From Actinomycetes bacterium (lineage in GTDB: Bacteria > Actinomycetota > Acidimicrobiia > Acidimicrobiales > Acidimicrobiaceae): a stretch of DNA of 11,850 bases. The notes under the pieces were generated by a model that ran no database searches, was not told the DNA's origin, and worked only from the letters and a program-made list of their open reading frames with translations. Made by a program: the position numbers and the translations under genes. This document shows positions 1-6,841 of this stretch, piece by piece; within the stretch, counting starts at the first letter, position 1; the number at the start of each line of letters is the position of its first letter. Where the stretch lies: positions 1-11,850 of the forward strand of contig JAJYVK010000018.1 in assembly GCA_021792075.1 (NCBI GenBank). The letters run 5' to 3'.

Positions 1-203
1 CCGTCGGATTTATCCTTTGCAAGCTCGGCCAACAGCTTGAGCGAGGCGGTTCCATCGACGGCTCGTATCCGCTCCAGCGTCCCATCTGCCCTGACGACAG
101 CAATGCCGGCCGAGTCGTAACCACGATATTCCAGCCTGGCCAATCCTTCTACCAGGTCGTTCAGACTTGCTGCTTCACCAGTGGAACCAATTATTCCGCA
201 CAT
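1..203 (-). CDS. glmS: Glutamine--fructose-6-phosphate aminotransferase, N-terminal part
   Basis: GlmS makes glucosamine-6-phosphate from fructose-6-phosphate and glutamine, the first committed step towards UDP-GlcNAc for peptidoglycan. Only the first 67 codons are in the window; the gene runs off the left edge. It starts MCGIIGSTG, so Cys2 becomes the N-terminal nucleophile of the class II glutamine amidotransferase domain after Met removal. The family signature [13 protein letters not shown] follows at about residues 24-36. The ATG at 201-203 is fixed by the need for Cys at position 2. It lies 87 bases after glmM, the enzyme for the next step, so the two are probably co-transcribed. The Shine-Dalgarno match before the ATG is poor. 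Identification is from directly visible motifs; the rest of the protein cannot be judged. Confidence 0.96.
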   Translation of the reverse strand, partial: MCGIIGSTGEAASLNDLVEGLARLEYRGYDSAGIAVVRADGTLERIRAVDGTASLKLLAELAKDKSD

Positions 204-290
204 GCGTTCAAGTCTAGGTTTTTTTAGTCCACAACCGCAGCGAGACAGCGTGCTGAACGCCTGATTCAGCCCGAGCGGGCAGGGGCACAC
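204..290 (-). other. glmM-glmS intergenic gap with small hairpins
   Basis: This gap holds a perfect 6-bp stem, GCTGAA/TTCAGC with a 7-base loop (252-270). An overlapping GCCCG/CGGGC dyad (269-280) cannot form at the same time. On the transcribed strand no T-run follows, so this is not a convincing intrinsic terminator. Seven consecutive A residues (minus strand; 219-225) lie between the hairpins and the glmS start. At 87 bases the gap is too short for a glmS ribozyme, and I see no catalytic-core resemblance. No good promoter was found. Confidence 0.4.
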
Positions 291-1607
291 CTACCGGTGC
301 TGCTCCAAGAACCGGCATATCTCAGCTACCACGCTGTCTGCGGACTCCCTGGAAGAGGCCTCCGCCATGACCCTCACCTTGGGTTCGGTGCCGCTCGGCC
401 GGACAAGAATCCTGCCCGAGCCGGCCAGGGAGTGCTCCAGACGGGCAACTATGTCCGCCAACCCTGGAATCTGAGCAACTCGCTTCGGATCTTCGAACTC
501 CATCGAAACCATCGATTGAGGAAGCTTGACCATCGCTTGCTTTGCAAGCTCTGTCAAGGACACGCCTCGTCTATTTATCAGTTCGACCAGCCTGACGGCG
601 CTGAGAAGGCCATCCCCTGTAGTAGCCAGATCGCGGAAGATTATGTGGCCGGATTGCTCCCCCCCAAGGGACAGTCCCTCTTCCTCCAGCGCCTTGAGCA
701 CGTAGCGGTCGCCAACCTGGGTCTCATGAACTCTGATGCCATTCTTGGCCATGGACTTGCGGAAACCAAGGTTGGTCATCACAGTCACCACCACCGAGTC
801 GCCACGAAGCCGGGACTGCTTTTTCAGATCCAAAGCAAAGATTGCCATGAGCTGATCTCCGTCGATCAGGTTGCCCTCTGAATCCACAGCAATCATGCGA
901 TCGGCGTCTCCGTCGAGCGCGATGCCGAAGTCCGCCCGGCGTTCTAGCACTTCCTTTACCAACAGCTCTGGATAGACCGACCCACAGTTCTGGTTTATGT
1001 TCTTCCCGTCTGGGGCAACTCCTATAAAGCTGACATCCAAATTCAGGGTAGAAAACAGACCAGGTGCCACTGATACCGCAGCTCCATTTGAGCAGTCGAT
1101 AACCACCTTCAACCGTCCCGACTCCGACAGGCCGGAGTGCGTAAGCAGATAGGCGGTGTACTCATCCAATGCGGTGGAGTCGGTCACGATCTCCCCAACC
1201 TCGTCGGTTGCAGGATTGAGGGTCCCTGACAAAATGACGGAATGGATCTGCATCTCCAACTCATCCTCGAGCTTCATCCCGCCAGGAGCGAAGATCTTGA
1301 TCCCATTGTCCTGATAGGGATTGTGCGAGGCAGAGATGACCACTCCTACCACGCCTCTCTTTGCCGAGACATAGGCAACCCCTGGTGTGGTTATGACGCC
1401 GAGATCAACCACTGAGACGCCCGAGGAGCTCAATCCGCTCGCCAAGGCACTCGAGAGCATCGCACCCGACACCCTGGTGTCTCGCCCGATCACGACTGTC
1501 TTGGGTTCGAATACCCTTGCTAGGGCCCGCCCAAACGAAAGAGCGAACTCAGGAGTAAGCTCCTGGTTCGCCCTTCCTCTAACACCATCGGTCCCGAATT
1601 CGAGCAT
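291..1607 (-). CDS. glmM: Phosphoglucosamine mutase
   Basis: GlmM interconverts glucosamine-6-phosphate and glucosamine-1-phosphate, the step after GlmS on the way to UDP-GlcNAc. The 438-residue protein has the usual length and all alpha-D-phosphohexomutase landmarks. These are the N-terminal FGTDGVRG (4-11), the active loop SASHNP with the phosphorylated serine at about Ser94, and the metal-binding DGDADR (232-237). The sugar-binding GGEQSGH (315-321) and the phosphate-binding RPSGTEPKVRVM (403-414) complete the set. GEQSGH and the FGTDGVRG opening separate GlmM from phosphoglucomutase or phosphomannomutase. The ATG start is seven bases after the rpsI stop, which suggests one transcript with rplM and rpsI. 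This links ribosome synthesis to wall-precursor supply. Nothing is truncated or altered at the active site. Confidence 0.97.
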   Translation of the reverse strand: MLEFGTDGVRGRANQELTPEFALSFGRALARVFEPKTVVIGRDTRVSGAMLSSALASGLSSSGVSVVDLGVITTPGVAYVSAKRGVVGVVISASHNPYQDNGIKIFAPGGMKLEDELEMQIHSVILSGTLNPATDEVGEIVTDSTALDEYTAYLLTHSGLSESGRLKVVIDCSNGAAVSVAPGLFSTLNLDVSFIGVAPDGKNINQNCGSVYPELLVKEVLERRADFGIALDGDADRMIAVDSEGNLIDGDQLMAIFALDLKKQSRLRGDSVVVTVMTNLGFRKSMAKNGIRVHETQVGDRYVLKALEEEGLSLGGEQSGHIIFRDLATTGDGLLSAVRLVELINRRGVSLTELAKQAMVKLPQSMVSMEFEDPKRVAQIPGLADIVARLEHSLAGSGRILVRPSGTEPKVRVMAEASSRESADSVVAEICRFLEQHR

Positions 1608-1614
1608 CTGCGCT

Positions 1615-2007
1615 TTATCTCTTCGAGTACTGTGGAGCCTTCCTTGCCTTCTTCAGGCCGTACTTCTTTGATTCCTTCTCACGAGCGTCCCTTGTGAGAA
1701 AGCCGGCCTTCTTCAGCGTCGCCCTGAGCTCGGGTGTCACGGTGATTAGTCCCCGCGCGATTCCGAGACGGAGAGCGCCCGCTTGGCCGGAAAGCCCGCC
1801 GCCGTCGATCGTGGCATCAATGTCGTAATTCCCTGCCACATTGGCGACCCGAAGCGGCTCGGTTGCAAGGTTTCTCTGAACAAGCGACGTGAAATAGTCT
1901 TCAATTGCTCGCTTGTTAATTGTTATTACGCCGGTTCCCGGGCGAAGGCGAACGCGTGCGACCGCCTGCTTGCGACGTCCTGTTGACTGTGATAATGGCG
2001 TAGGCAT
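1615..2007 (-). CDS. rpsI: 30S ribosomal protein S9
   Basis: S9 (uS9) belongs to the head of the 30S subunit, and its C-terminal tail reaches the P-site tRNA. The 130-residue protein has the family opening [13 protein letters not shown] at residues 9-21 and the conserved [17 protein letters not shown] stretch in the middle. The basic tail ends [11 protein letters not shown]; the final SKR is the tRNA-contacting end, with Tyr in the place where Phe is usual. The ATG at 2005-2007 is preceded by a Shine-Dalgarno AAGGA that overlaps the stop codon of rplM. Termination on L13 and initiation on S9 are therefore close, as in the near-universal L13-S9 pair. No anomalies seen. Confidence 0.98.
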   Translation of the reverse strand: MPTPLSQSTGRRKQAVARVRLRPGTGVITINKRAIEDYFTSLVQRNLATEPLRVANVAGNYDIDATIDGGGLSGQAGALRLGIARGLITVTPELRATLKKAGFLTRDAREKESKKYGLKKARKAPQYSKR

Positions 2008-2018
2008 CTTCTTTATCC

Positions 2019-2468
2019 TTACGAAACCCTGCGGGCGTCTTCGATTACAAAGGGCACAGGCCCCTGGGCGGTGTGCGGATGCTCCGGCCCGGCATATACC
2101 TTGAGCTTCTTCGCCATGGCACGGCCAAGACGGTTGTGCGGCAGCATGCCCGTGATTGACTTCTCTACGATAAACTCCGGCTTGGTCGCCAAAAGATCTG
2201 CGTAGCTGGTAACTGTGAGCGCACCTGGGTAGCCCGAATGACGATAGTCGAACTTCCTTTCGGCCTTATTGGAACTCATCACAACCTTGGCAGCATTGAC
2301 CACGATAACGTAATCGCCGGTGTCAAGATGTGGAGCATAGATTGCCTTGTGCTTGCCACGAAGCAGGCTCGCGGCAACGGTGCTCAAGCGGCCCAAAACC
2401 AGGTCCTCGGCATCAATAACGTGCCATGTGCGCTTTATGTCTGCTGGCTTCGTCGAGTAGGTACGCAT
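2019..2468 (-). CDS. rplM: 50S ribosomal protein L13
   Basis: L13 (uL13) is an early-assembly protein of the large subunit. The frame is open well upstream into truA, but the true start is the ATG at 2466-2468. It has a GAGGA Shine-Dalgarno a few bases before it and gives the family-typical N-terminus [20 protein letters not shown]. This yields 149 residues, normal for bacterial L13. Other signatures are GRLST (26-30), GDYVIVVNA (51-59) and the [12 protein letters not shown] (107-118) to HPHTAQGP block near the C-terminus. A 110-base gap with two hairpins separates it from truA, the largest break in the left half of the window. L13 and S9 may therefore have their own promoter or leader control. 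Confidence 0.97.
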   Translation of the reverse strand: MRTYSTKPADIKRTWHVIDAEDLVLGRLSTVAASLLRGKHKAIYAPHLDTGDYVIVVNAAKVVMSSNKAERKFDYRHSGYPGALTVTSYADLLATKPEFIVEKSITGMLPHNRLGRAMAKKLKVYAGPEHPHTAQGPVPFVIEDARRVS

Positions 2469-2578
2469 TAATTCCTCGCATGAAAACTGGAAACAACGTC
2501 GAGGGGAAACCTCCCCTTCCGCCGCCTGCACAGCACGGTAGAAAATCGACACGGTATTCAATAATACCGGATTATCTT
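2469..2578 (-). promoter_or_regulatory. Structured leader upstream of rplM-rpsI
   Basis: On the minus strand two perfect short stem-loops follow one another. The first is CGGTATT-ATTG-AATACCG (2552-2569, 7 bp, tetraloop). The second is AGGGGA-GGTT-TCCCCT (2502-2517, 6 bp, tetraloop), about 35 bases before the L13 start. Neither is followed by a clear T-run, so they are not obvious terminators. No convincing -35/-10 pair was found, although GATAAT occurs next to the truA stop. Two tetraloop hairpins in a 110-base leader of a ribosomal protein known to self-regulate in other bacteria suggest a regulatory RNA. This is inference. Confidence 0.4.
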
Positions 2579-3457
2579 CTAAGACCAGCACTCTCCTGGC
2601 CGATTTGTGCATGAGGTCCACCTTGGCAGCACGCCCTCGTCATATCCGACCTCCCAAAGCGTCAGCCCTGAAGCGGGCGCCAATAGCTTGACCGAAGAGC
2701 GATCCCTGGCATCTAAAGCCTCGACCACGTAACCCGGGCTCTTCTTCAGGGTGCCTACCTGATACAGCAGCCCGGCTATCGATCTGACCATCTGATGACA
2801 GAAGGAGGAGGCAGTGATCCACAGGTCCACCCCGCCAGTAATATCTTCCAGCCGTATTTCCTCGACTCTTCGAGTGAGTGAGGCACCATTGGGGTCTTTG
2901 CGACAGAAGCTCGAGAAGTCGTGCTCGCCCAGCAAGGCTTGGGCCCCCTCACACATCTTGGACAGCTCCAACTTTTCCTGAATCAGCCAGCTGGTTCCAC
3001 CAGTTAACGGATCACGGGTCTCGCCGTAGGCGAAGCGGTAGAGGTATTTACGATACCGCGCAGAATACCTGGCGTTGAAATCCTCACCCGCTATCCATGC
3101 CTTGCGCACGGAGATCCTCTCATCCAAAAGAGAGTTCATAGACTTCACAAACCGCTCTGGCTCGAACTGCCGGCCGCGAGAGATCGCAAAAGAGACCACC
3201 TGAGCCCTGGCATGCACTCCTGCGTCTGTCCTGCCTGCCGCCGTAAGCTTCGGCTTCTCCCCCAAGCAGATCTCTATGGCGCGGAGCAGCTCACCTGCCA
3301 CAGTTGCTTGCTGCGGCTGATACGCAAAGCCGGAAAACCCTTTGCCCAAATAGGAGACGATGGCACCGACTATCTTGATATCAGAATGCGAAAGATCCAT
3401 ATCCTGGCCTTGGGGGTCAGTGATATGGATCTCGAAAGACTCGTCAGAGCCGATCAC
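2579..3457 (-). CDS. truA: tRNA pseudouridine(38-40) synthase TruA
   Basis: TruA converts uridines 38-40 of the tRNA anticodon arm to pseudouridine. The catalytic motif [10 protein letters not shown] is intact, with Asp78 as nucleophile (numbering from the GTG start). The family landmarks [15 protein letters not shown] and [13 protein letters not shown] follow. The start given is GTG at 3455-3457, overlapping the rplQ stop as GTGA, but its Shine-Dalgarno is weak. ATG at 3398-3400, with AAGG upstream, would remove 19 residues and place the start seven residues before the first conserved strand, as in relatives, so it may be the real one. The first motif reads [14 protein letters not shown] where most relatives have YDG and GWQ, so the usual Asp is Leu37. 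Position after rplQ is standard in actinobacteria. Confidence 0.93.
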   Translation of the reverse strand: MIGSDESFEIHITDPQGQDMDLSHSDIKIVGAIVSYLGKGFSGFAYQPQQATVAGELLRAIEICLGEKPKLTAAGRTDAGVHARAQVVSFAISRGRQFEPERFVKSMNSLLDERISVRKAWIAGEDFNARYSARYRKYLYRFAYGETRDPLTGGTSWLIQEKLELSKMCEGAQALLGEHDFSSFCRKDPNGASLTRRVEEIRLEDITGGVDLWITASSFCHQMVRSIAGLLYQVGTLKKSPGYVVEALDARDRSSVKLLAPASGLTLWEVGYDEGVLPRWTSCTNRPGECWS

Positions 3458-3807
3458 ACAAGCTCTATGACCGCCATGGCTGCGTTGTCGCCGTTACGGG
3501 TTCCAAGCTTGAGAACCCGGGTGTAACCACCGGGGCGACCTTCGTAGCGTGGGCCGATCTCCTCGAACAGCTTATGGGCCATGTCTTTGTCCCTCAGGAA
3601 TGACATCACCAGCCGGTGGTTGTGGAGACCGCCCGTCTTTGCCTTGGTGATCAGCTTCTCGGCGACAGGCCGAAGAGCCTTGGCCTTGGCCTCTGTAGTC
3701 ACGATCGACTCGGCGGCAAACAAAGAGGCCGCAAGGTTCGCCATGATTGCCTTTTGATGTTGAGCGTCACCACCGAAGCGGCGGCCCTTCTTCGGACGTC
3801 CCGGCAT
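3454..3807 (-). CDS. rplQ: 50S ribosomal protein L17
   Basis: L17 (bL17) sits near the peptide exit tunnel of the large subunit. The 117-residue protein has typical length, with [20 protein letters not shown] in place of the more common MRHRKxGRxLGR opening. The conserved helix [30 protein letters not shown] follows in segments from residue 22. The protein finishes with the family end [12 protein letters not shown]. The ATG is two bases after the rpoA stop (TAG AA ATG), so the two are almost certainly translated together. Its stop overlaps the possible GTG start of truA. The unusual PGRPKKG opening appears in several actinobacterial L17 proteins as far as I recall. Confidence 0.97.
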   Translation of the reverse strand: MPGRPKKGRRFGGDAQHQKAIMANLAASLFAAESIVTTEAKAKALRPVAEKLITKAKTGGLHNHRLVMSFLRDKDMAHKLFEEIGPRYEGRPGGYTRVLKLGTRNGDNAAMAVIELV

Positions 3808-3809
3808 TT

Positions 3810-4748
3810 CTAATCCTTACTCTTTAGCATGAGTCCACGCTCTTGCAGGCGCGACGTCACCTCATCCAACGACTTCTGACCGAAGTTCGTGATAGAAAGA
3901 AGATCATCGGCGGTCCGCATTATTAGCTCGCCGATGCTGTTGATCTGAGCCCTCTTGAGACAGTTGCGAGGCCTCTCAGTGAGATCGAGCTCTTCAATAG
4001 GCAGGCTCAGATCAGGTGAGATCTCCTCTTCCTCCACGATTTCGGAGAGTTCAAGGCCCATCGGATTCTCGCTCATCTCGGCGATGACTCCGAAGAGCGT
4101 CCTAAGTGTGTCCCCGGCAGATGCCAGCGCTTCAAGTGGGGTCATCGACCCGTCGCTCTCTATGTCCAAGATGAGCATGTCGAAGTCGTTGGACTGCTCG
4201 ACACGGGTGGGTTCTACGGTAATCATCACCCTGCGGATCGGAGAAAAGATGGAGTCGACGGGAATTACCCCTATTACCGCAGACGTCTTGTTCTTCTCCG
4301 CGGAACGATAGCCCCTACCCCTGTCGACCGTCGCGTCAAGGGCCAGGCGTCCCTTTGCAGAGAGTGTCGCGAGCGCGAGATCCGGATTGATGATCTCCAC
4401 GTCAGATGAGAGCTGGAAGTCTCCGGCCCGCACAACTCCTGGTCCCCTGGCATCAAGACGAATAGTAACGGCCTCCTCGGAGTAGCTTCGGAACACGATA
4501 TCTTTGAGGTTCAAGATGATGTCGGTTATATCCTCTTTAACACCGGGAAGGGTCGTGAATTCGTGTAGCGCCTCATCGAAGCGCACCTGAGTCAGTGCCG
4601 CTCCAGGAATCGACGAAAGCAGCGCACGACGAAGAGAGTTCCCAATTGTGTGGCCAAAGCCGGGCTCCAGCGGGCCGATCGCAAACTTCTGGCGATTCCC
4701 GACCTGCTCGCCCAATTCCTCGACAGAGGGTCTCTGAATAAAGAGCAA
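3810..4748 (-). CDS. rpoA: DNA-directed RNA polymerase subunit alpha
   Basis: RpoA dimerises to nucleate RNA polymerase assembly; its C-terminal domain contacts UP-element DNA and activators. The 312-residue protein has the N-terminal assembly domain with [22 protein letters not shown] (about 28-49, read in segments) and [16 protein letters not shown]. An acidic linker, [10 protein letters not shown] (237-246), leads to the C-terminal domain [20 protein letters not shown] with [10 protein letters not shown]. Arg259 aligns with E. coli Arg265, the key DNA-contact residue. The start is TTG, fixed by an AAGGAG five bases upstream and by the family opening MLxxQRPS. It lies 18 bases after rpsD and two before rplQ, the standard alpha-operon arrangement. 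Confidence 0.98.
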   Translation of the reverse strand: MLFIQRPSVEELGEQVGNRQKFAIGPLEPGFGHTIGNSLRRALLSSIPGAALTQVRFDEALHEFTTLPGVKEDITDIILNLKDIVFRSYSEEAVTIRLDARGPGVVRAGDFQLSSDVEIINPDLALATLSAKGRLALDATVDRGRGYRSAEKNKTSAVIGVIPVDSIFSPIRRVMITVEPTRVEQSNDFDMLILDIESDGSMTPLEALASAGDTLRTLFGVIAEMSENPMGLELSEIVEEEEISPDLSLPIEELDLTERPRNCLKRAQINSIGELIMRTADDLLSITNFGQKSLDEVTSRLQERGLMLKSKD

Positions 4749-4766
4749 CGTATCTCCTTAGATCGT

Positions 4767-5393
4767 CTACTTGGAGTAAAGCTCAACTATGAGCTGCTCG
4801 CGGACGGGAACATCGATGTGCTCACGCAGTGGTGGATTGAGAACGTTGGCTTCAAAACCATCGGCGCTGAGTTCCAACCAACCAGGAACCCTGCGAGCTA
4901 TGGTGTCACGGTTGTGTACCACCACGATGTAATCTCGAGCCTTTTCAATCAAAGTGACAACATCGCCTTTGCGAACGCGGAGCGAAGGAATCGTCACTCT
5001 TCGGCCATTGACTCGAACGAGACCGTGGCGGACAAATTGACGGGCCTGGGATCTTGAAGACGCCCATCCCGTACGAAACACGACATTGTCAATGCGCATC
5101 TCCAGCATGGTGAGCAGGTTTTCACCTGTGATGCCGTGCTGGCGATTTGCTTCCTTGTAGGTATTGACGAACTGCTTCTCCAACACGCCGTAGATTCTGC
5201 GGGCCTTCTGCTTCTCTCGGAGCTGAGTCAAGTACTCTGAGCCCTGGCGGCTGCGCTCCCGCCCGTGAACGCCAGGAGGAAATGGCCGCGACTCCATAGG
5301 GCACTTTGAAGAGTCACATTTTGGACCCTTCAGATAAAGCTTCATTTTCTCTCTTCTGCAGAGACGACAAACTGGTCCGGTATAACGAGCCAC
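4767..5393 (-). CDS. rpsD: 30S ribosomal protein S4, zinc-binding form
   Basis: S4 (uS4) is a primary 16S rRNA binder that starts assembly of the 30S body. In some bacteria it also represses its own operon. The 208-residue protein has four N-terminal cysteines, C9-x2-C12-x13-C26-x4-C31, the zinc-ribbon arrangement of the C+ form. Next comes the S4 RNA-binding domain, seen as MLEMRIDNVVFRTGWASSRS and ARQFVRHGLVRVNGR. The start is GTG, giving MARYTGPVCRLC, with AAAGGAAG just upstream. It is 17 bases after rpsK and 18 before rpoA, so the spacing within the alpha operon is compact. Nothing is truncated. The C+ form suggests growth with enough zinc, though a second C- copy elsewhere cannot be excluded. 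Confidence 0.98.
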   Translation of the reverse strand: MARYTGPVCRLCRREKMKLYLKGPKCDSSKCPMESRPFPPGVHGRERSRQGSEYLTQLREKQKARRIYGVLEKQFVNTYKEANRQHGITGENLLTMLEMRIDNVVFRTGWASSRSQARQFVRHGLVRVNGRRVTIPSLRVRKGDVVTLIEKARDYIVVVHNRDTIARRVPGWLELSADGFEANVLNPPLREHIDVPVREQLIVELYSK

Positions 5394-5410
5394 TTGCTTC
5401 CTTTCTCGGA

Positions 5411-5809
5411 CTAGACCCTACGGCGCTTCTTGGGGCGGCAACCGTTGTGGGGCACCGGAGTAACGTCTTTTATCGATTTGATTTCTATGCCGGAGTTGGC
5501 AATTGCGCGGTGTGCGGTATCGCGGCCGGAACCCGGCCCCTTGAGCAGAACGTCTACGTGACGGACGCCATGCTCCATTGCTCTTTTGGCACATGCTTCG
5601 GCTGCAAGCTGAGCAGCAAAAGGCGTCGACTTTCTGGAGCCCTTGAACCCTACGTTTCCCGCACTCGCCCACGCGAGGACATTGCCCTCCTGATCCGTGA
5701 TGGAGACGATCGTGTTATTGAAAGACGAGTGGATATGGGCGACCCCATATGCGATGTTCTTCCTGTCGCGCCTTCTCGGACGCCTGCCTCCCGGCTTGAC
5801 CTTCGCCAT
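5411..5809 (-). CDS. rpsK: 30S ribosomal protein S11
   Basis: S11 (uS11) lies on the platform of the 30S subunit near the E site and the 3' end of 16S rRNA. The 132-residue protein shows the full pattern: a basic N-terminus, [18 protein letters not shown] (22-39), [31 protein letters not shown] (91-103) and the C-terminal [13 protein letters not shown]. Its ATG shares one base with the rpsM stop (TAATG at 5807-5811), so the two are very likely translationally coupled. The stop is TAG, 17 bases before the rpsD GTG. Length and motifs are ordinary. Confidence 0.98.
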   Translation of the reverse strand: MAKVKPGGRRPRRRDRKNIAYGVAHIHSSFNNTIVSITDQEGNVLAWASAGNVGFKGSRKSTPFAAQLAAEACAKRAMEHGVRHVDVLLKGPGSGRDTAHRAIANSGIEIKSIKDVTPVPHNGCRPKKRRRV

Positions 5810-6186
5810 TACTTGCGCACCTTCTTCTTCCCAGCAACCGTCTTCTTCGGACCCTTACGCGTTCTAGCATTTGTGTGAGTTCTCTGGCCTCGGACCGGCA
5901 ACCCTTTGCGGTGGCGCAAACCCTGGTAAGACGCGATCTCCATCTTGCGCTTGATGTCTTGGGCCACATCTCTTCTGAGATCACCCTCTACTTTGAGATT
6001 GGCATCTATCCAAGTCCTAAGCTTCAGTACTTCCTCGTCGGTCAGATCCCGGACTCTGGTGTTGGGATCAACGCCCGTCGCTTCGCATATCTGCTGAGAG
6101 GTGGTCAAACCCACTCCAAAGATATAGGTCAGAGCAATCTCCAACCTCTTCTCTCTTGGAATGTCTACTCCGGCTATTCGTGCCAT
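5809..6186 (-). CDS. rpsM: 30S ribosomal protein S13
   Basis: S13 (uS13) is in the 30S head, forms inter-subunit bridges with the large subunit and touches P-site tRNA with its basic tail. The 125-residue protein opens [20 protein letters not shown] and carries the helix-two-turn-helix region around [13 protein letters not shown]. The signature [18 protein letters not shown] (91-108) precedes a lysine/arginine tail. The ATG is only three bases after the rpmJ stop (TGA TAA ATG, tandem stops). The stop overlaps the rpsK start by one base. This is the standard actinobacterial order and no anomaly is visible. Confidence 0.98.
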   Translation of the reverse strand: MARIAGVDIPREKRLEIALTYIFGVGLTTSQQICEATGVDPNTRVRDLTDEEVLKLRTWIDANLKVEGDLRRDVAQDIKRKMEIASYQGLRHRKGLPVRGQRTHTNARTRKGPKKTVAGKKKVRK

Positions 6187-6189
6187 TTA

Positions 6190-6303
6190 TCAACCCTGCC
6201 GTTGCTTGTGTCGTGGATTTTCGCAAATGACCTGGACGCGCCCATGGCGGCGGATCACTTTGCACTTTTCACAAATTGTCTTGACGCTTGCTCTAACCTT
6301 CAA
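6190..6303 (-). CDS. rpmJ: 50S ribosomal protein L36, zinc-binding form
   Basis: L36 (bL36) is the smallest large-subunit protein. Translation gives 37 residues: an opening [14 protein letters not shown], then [19 protein letters not shown] and RQG at the end. The zinc ligands C11-x2-C14-x12-C27-x4-H32 are all present, so this is the C+ form. The start is TTG at 6301-6303: it gives the invariant MKVR opening, the upstream frame soon hits a stop, and there is no in-frame ATG or GTG nearby. AGGGGAAG lies just upstream. It sits 55 bases after infA and three before rpsM, the classical place. Short genes with TTG starts are easily missed by automatic callers. Confidence 0.96.
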   Translation of the reverse strand: MKVRASVKTICEKCKVIRRHGRVQVICENPRHKQRQG

Positions 6304-6358
6304 CTTCTTCCCCTGATCAGTCGGGATTCTCCATCAGAACCTGGCTGGCTCTTGGACC

Positions 6359-6583
6359 TTACTTGTACCGGTAGGTAATTCTTCCTCGCGTGAGGTCGTA
6401 CGGAGTTAGTTCTATCTGGACCTTGTCACCTGGAAGTATGCGGATGCGATGCATGCGCATCTTTCCCGAGCTATGCGCAAGTACCTTGTGGCCGTTTTCA
6501 AGCTCAACGCGAAACATCGCATTTGGCAGGGGCTCGATTACAGTCCCTTCCAAGACAATTACATCTTCCTTTGATTTGGTCAG
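6359..6583 (-). CDS. infA: Translation initiation factor IF-1, CTG start
   Basis: IF-1 is a single OB-fold protein that occupies the 30S A site during initiation. The body is unmistakable: [37 protein letters not shown] and [17 protein letters not shown] start at the TTG at 6551-6553 would remove the conserved N-terminal strand. Reading upstream gives TKSKEDVIV, equivalent to the usual AKKEDVIE, back to CTG at 6581-6583. An in-frame stop (TAG, 6593-6595) lies four codons before it, and no ATG, GTG or TTG occurs between. AGGAGGG sits four bases before CTG, with ideal spacing. The protein is then 74 residues, close to the usual 72. The CTG start is inferred from frame and conservation; a base error at that position is the alternative. 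Confidence 0.93.
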   Translation of the reverse strand: MTKSKEDVIVLEGTVIEPLPNAMFRVELENGHKVLAHSSGKMRMHRIRILPGDKVQIELTPYDLTRGRITYRYK

Positions 6584-6594
6584 CTGACCCTCCT
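6578..6594 (-). promoter_or_regulatory. Shine-Dalgarno and palindrome at infA CTG start
   Basis: The Shine-Dalgarno AGGAGGG occupies 6588-6594 on the minus strand, followed by TCAG and the CTG start codon. A perfect 12-bp palindrome, GGTCAGCTGACC (6578-6589), covers the last two bases of the Shine-Dalgarno, the start codon and the second codon. In RNA it could form a GGUC/GACC stem with the loop AGCU, putting part of the start signal into a hairpin. Seven T residues (6595-6601) immediately precede the Shine-Dalgarno. The positions are read directly; the regulatory role is inference. Confidence 0.6.
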
Positions 6595-6654
6595 AAAAAA
6601 ACATCCCACCACTACAGGAACCTTTCGACACGCAATTTCAAACTCCGCGAACAA

Positions 6655-6676
6655 TTCACCATTTGAATGCGGTGAA
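6655..6676 (-). repeat. Second hairpin in the infA leader
   Basis: TTCACC and GGTGAA form a perfect 6-bp inverted repeat around a 10-base loop. After one mismatch, four further pairs (one G-U) can extend the stem to about 6650-6681. It lies about 70 bases before the infA start and is not followed by a T-run, so it does not look like a terminator. Confidence 0.5.
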
Positions 6677-6691
6677 GTATTCGACTTAGTC

Positions 6692-6753
6692 CGGTTCTCA
6701 GATCTTGACTTCGCCAAAACTGGACATAGTTATACCAAAGATCCGAGGAACCA
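6692..6753 (-). repeat. Long imperfect inverted repeat in the infA leader
   Basis: On the minus strand GGTTCCTCGGATCTT (6738-6752) pairs with AAGATCTGAGAACC (6693-6706). This gives 14 pairs with one bulged C and one G-U, plus an outer G-U pair. The loop is 31 bases and contains TGGTATAAC, itself an extended -10-like motif. The repeat begins exactly where a TATAAT box ends. No T-run follows it. It could act as an RNA structure in transcripts entering from map, or as a DNA operator. Part of the arm, GGTTCCT, recurs at about 6615-6621. Confidence 0.6.
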
Positions 6754-6758
6754 TTATA
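6753..6758 (-). promoter_or_regulatory. Possible -10 box of an infA promoter
   Basis: TATAAT, a perfect -10 consensus, lies in the 258-base gap between map and infA. No TTGACA-like -35 box is seen at the correct distance. The -35 region is instead covered by the dyad TGTTC-N8-GAACA (6774-6791), which might be an operator. A promoter here would let the IF-1/alpha-operon block be transcribed apart from secY-adk-map. The prediction rests on one hexamer and on the gap size. Confidence 0.35.
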
Positions 6759-6841
6759 TTAGTTGGCGCATCATGTTCTGCCTGCCGAACAGCCGCATTT
6801 GAACTCGCTCATCTATGAAATCGCTCCGTGAGAACCGAAAC

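Noticed and set aside
204..290. glmS ribozyme or riboswitch upstream of glmS
   Set aside because: The gap is only 87 bases, shorter than the ribozyme, and the hairpins seen do not resemble its core.
2469..2621. N-terminal extension of L13 overlapping truA
   Set aside because: The added 51 residues match nothing in L13. The ATG at 2466-2468 has a good Shine-Dalgarno and gives the normal N-terminus and length.
5306..5878. Plus-strand open frame (190 codons) opposite rpsK and part of rpsD
   Set aside because: It is antisense to strongly conserved ribosomal proteins and lacks any recognisable motif.
6595..6601. T7 run before infA as an intrinsic terminator
   Set aside because: No stable GC-rich stem ends directly before the run, and it is followed at once by the Shine-Dalgarno of infA.
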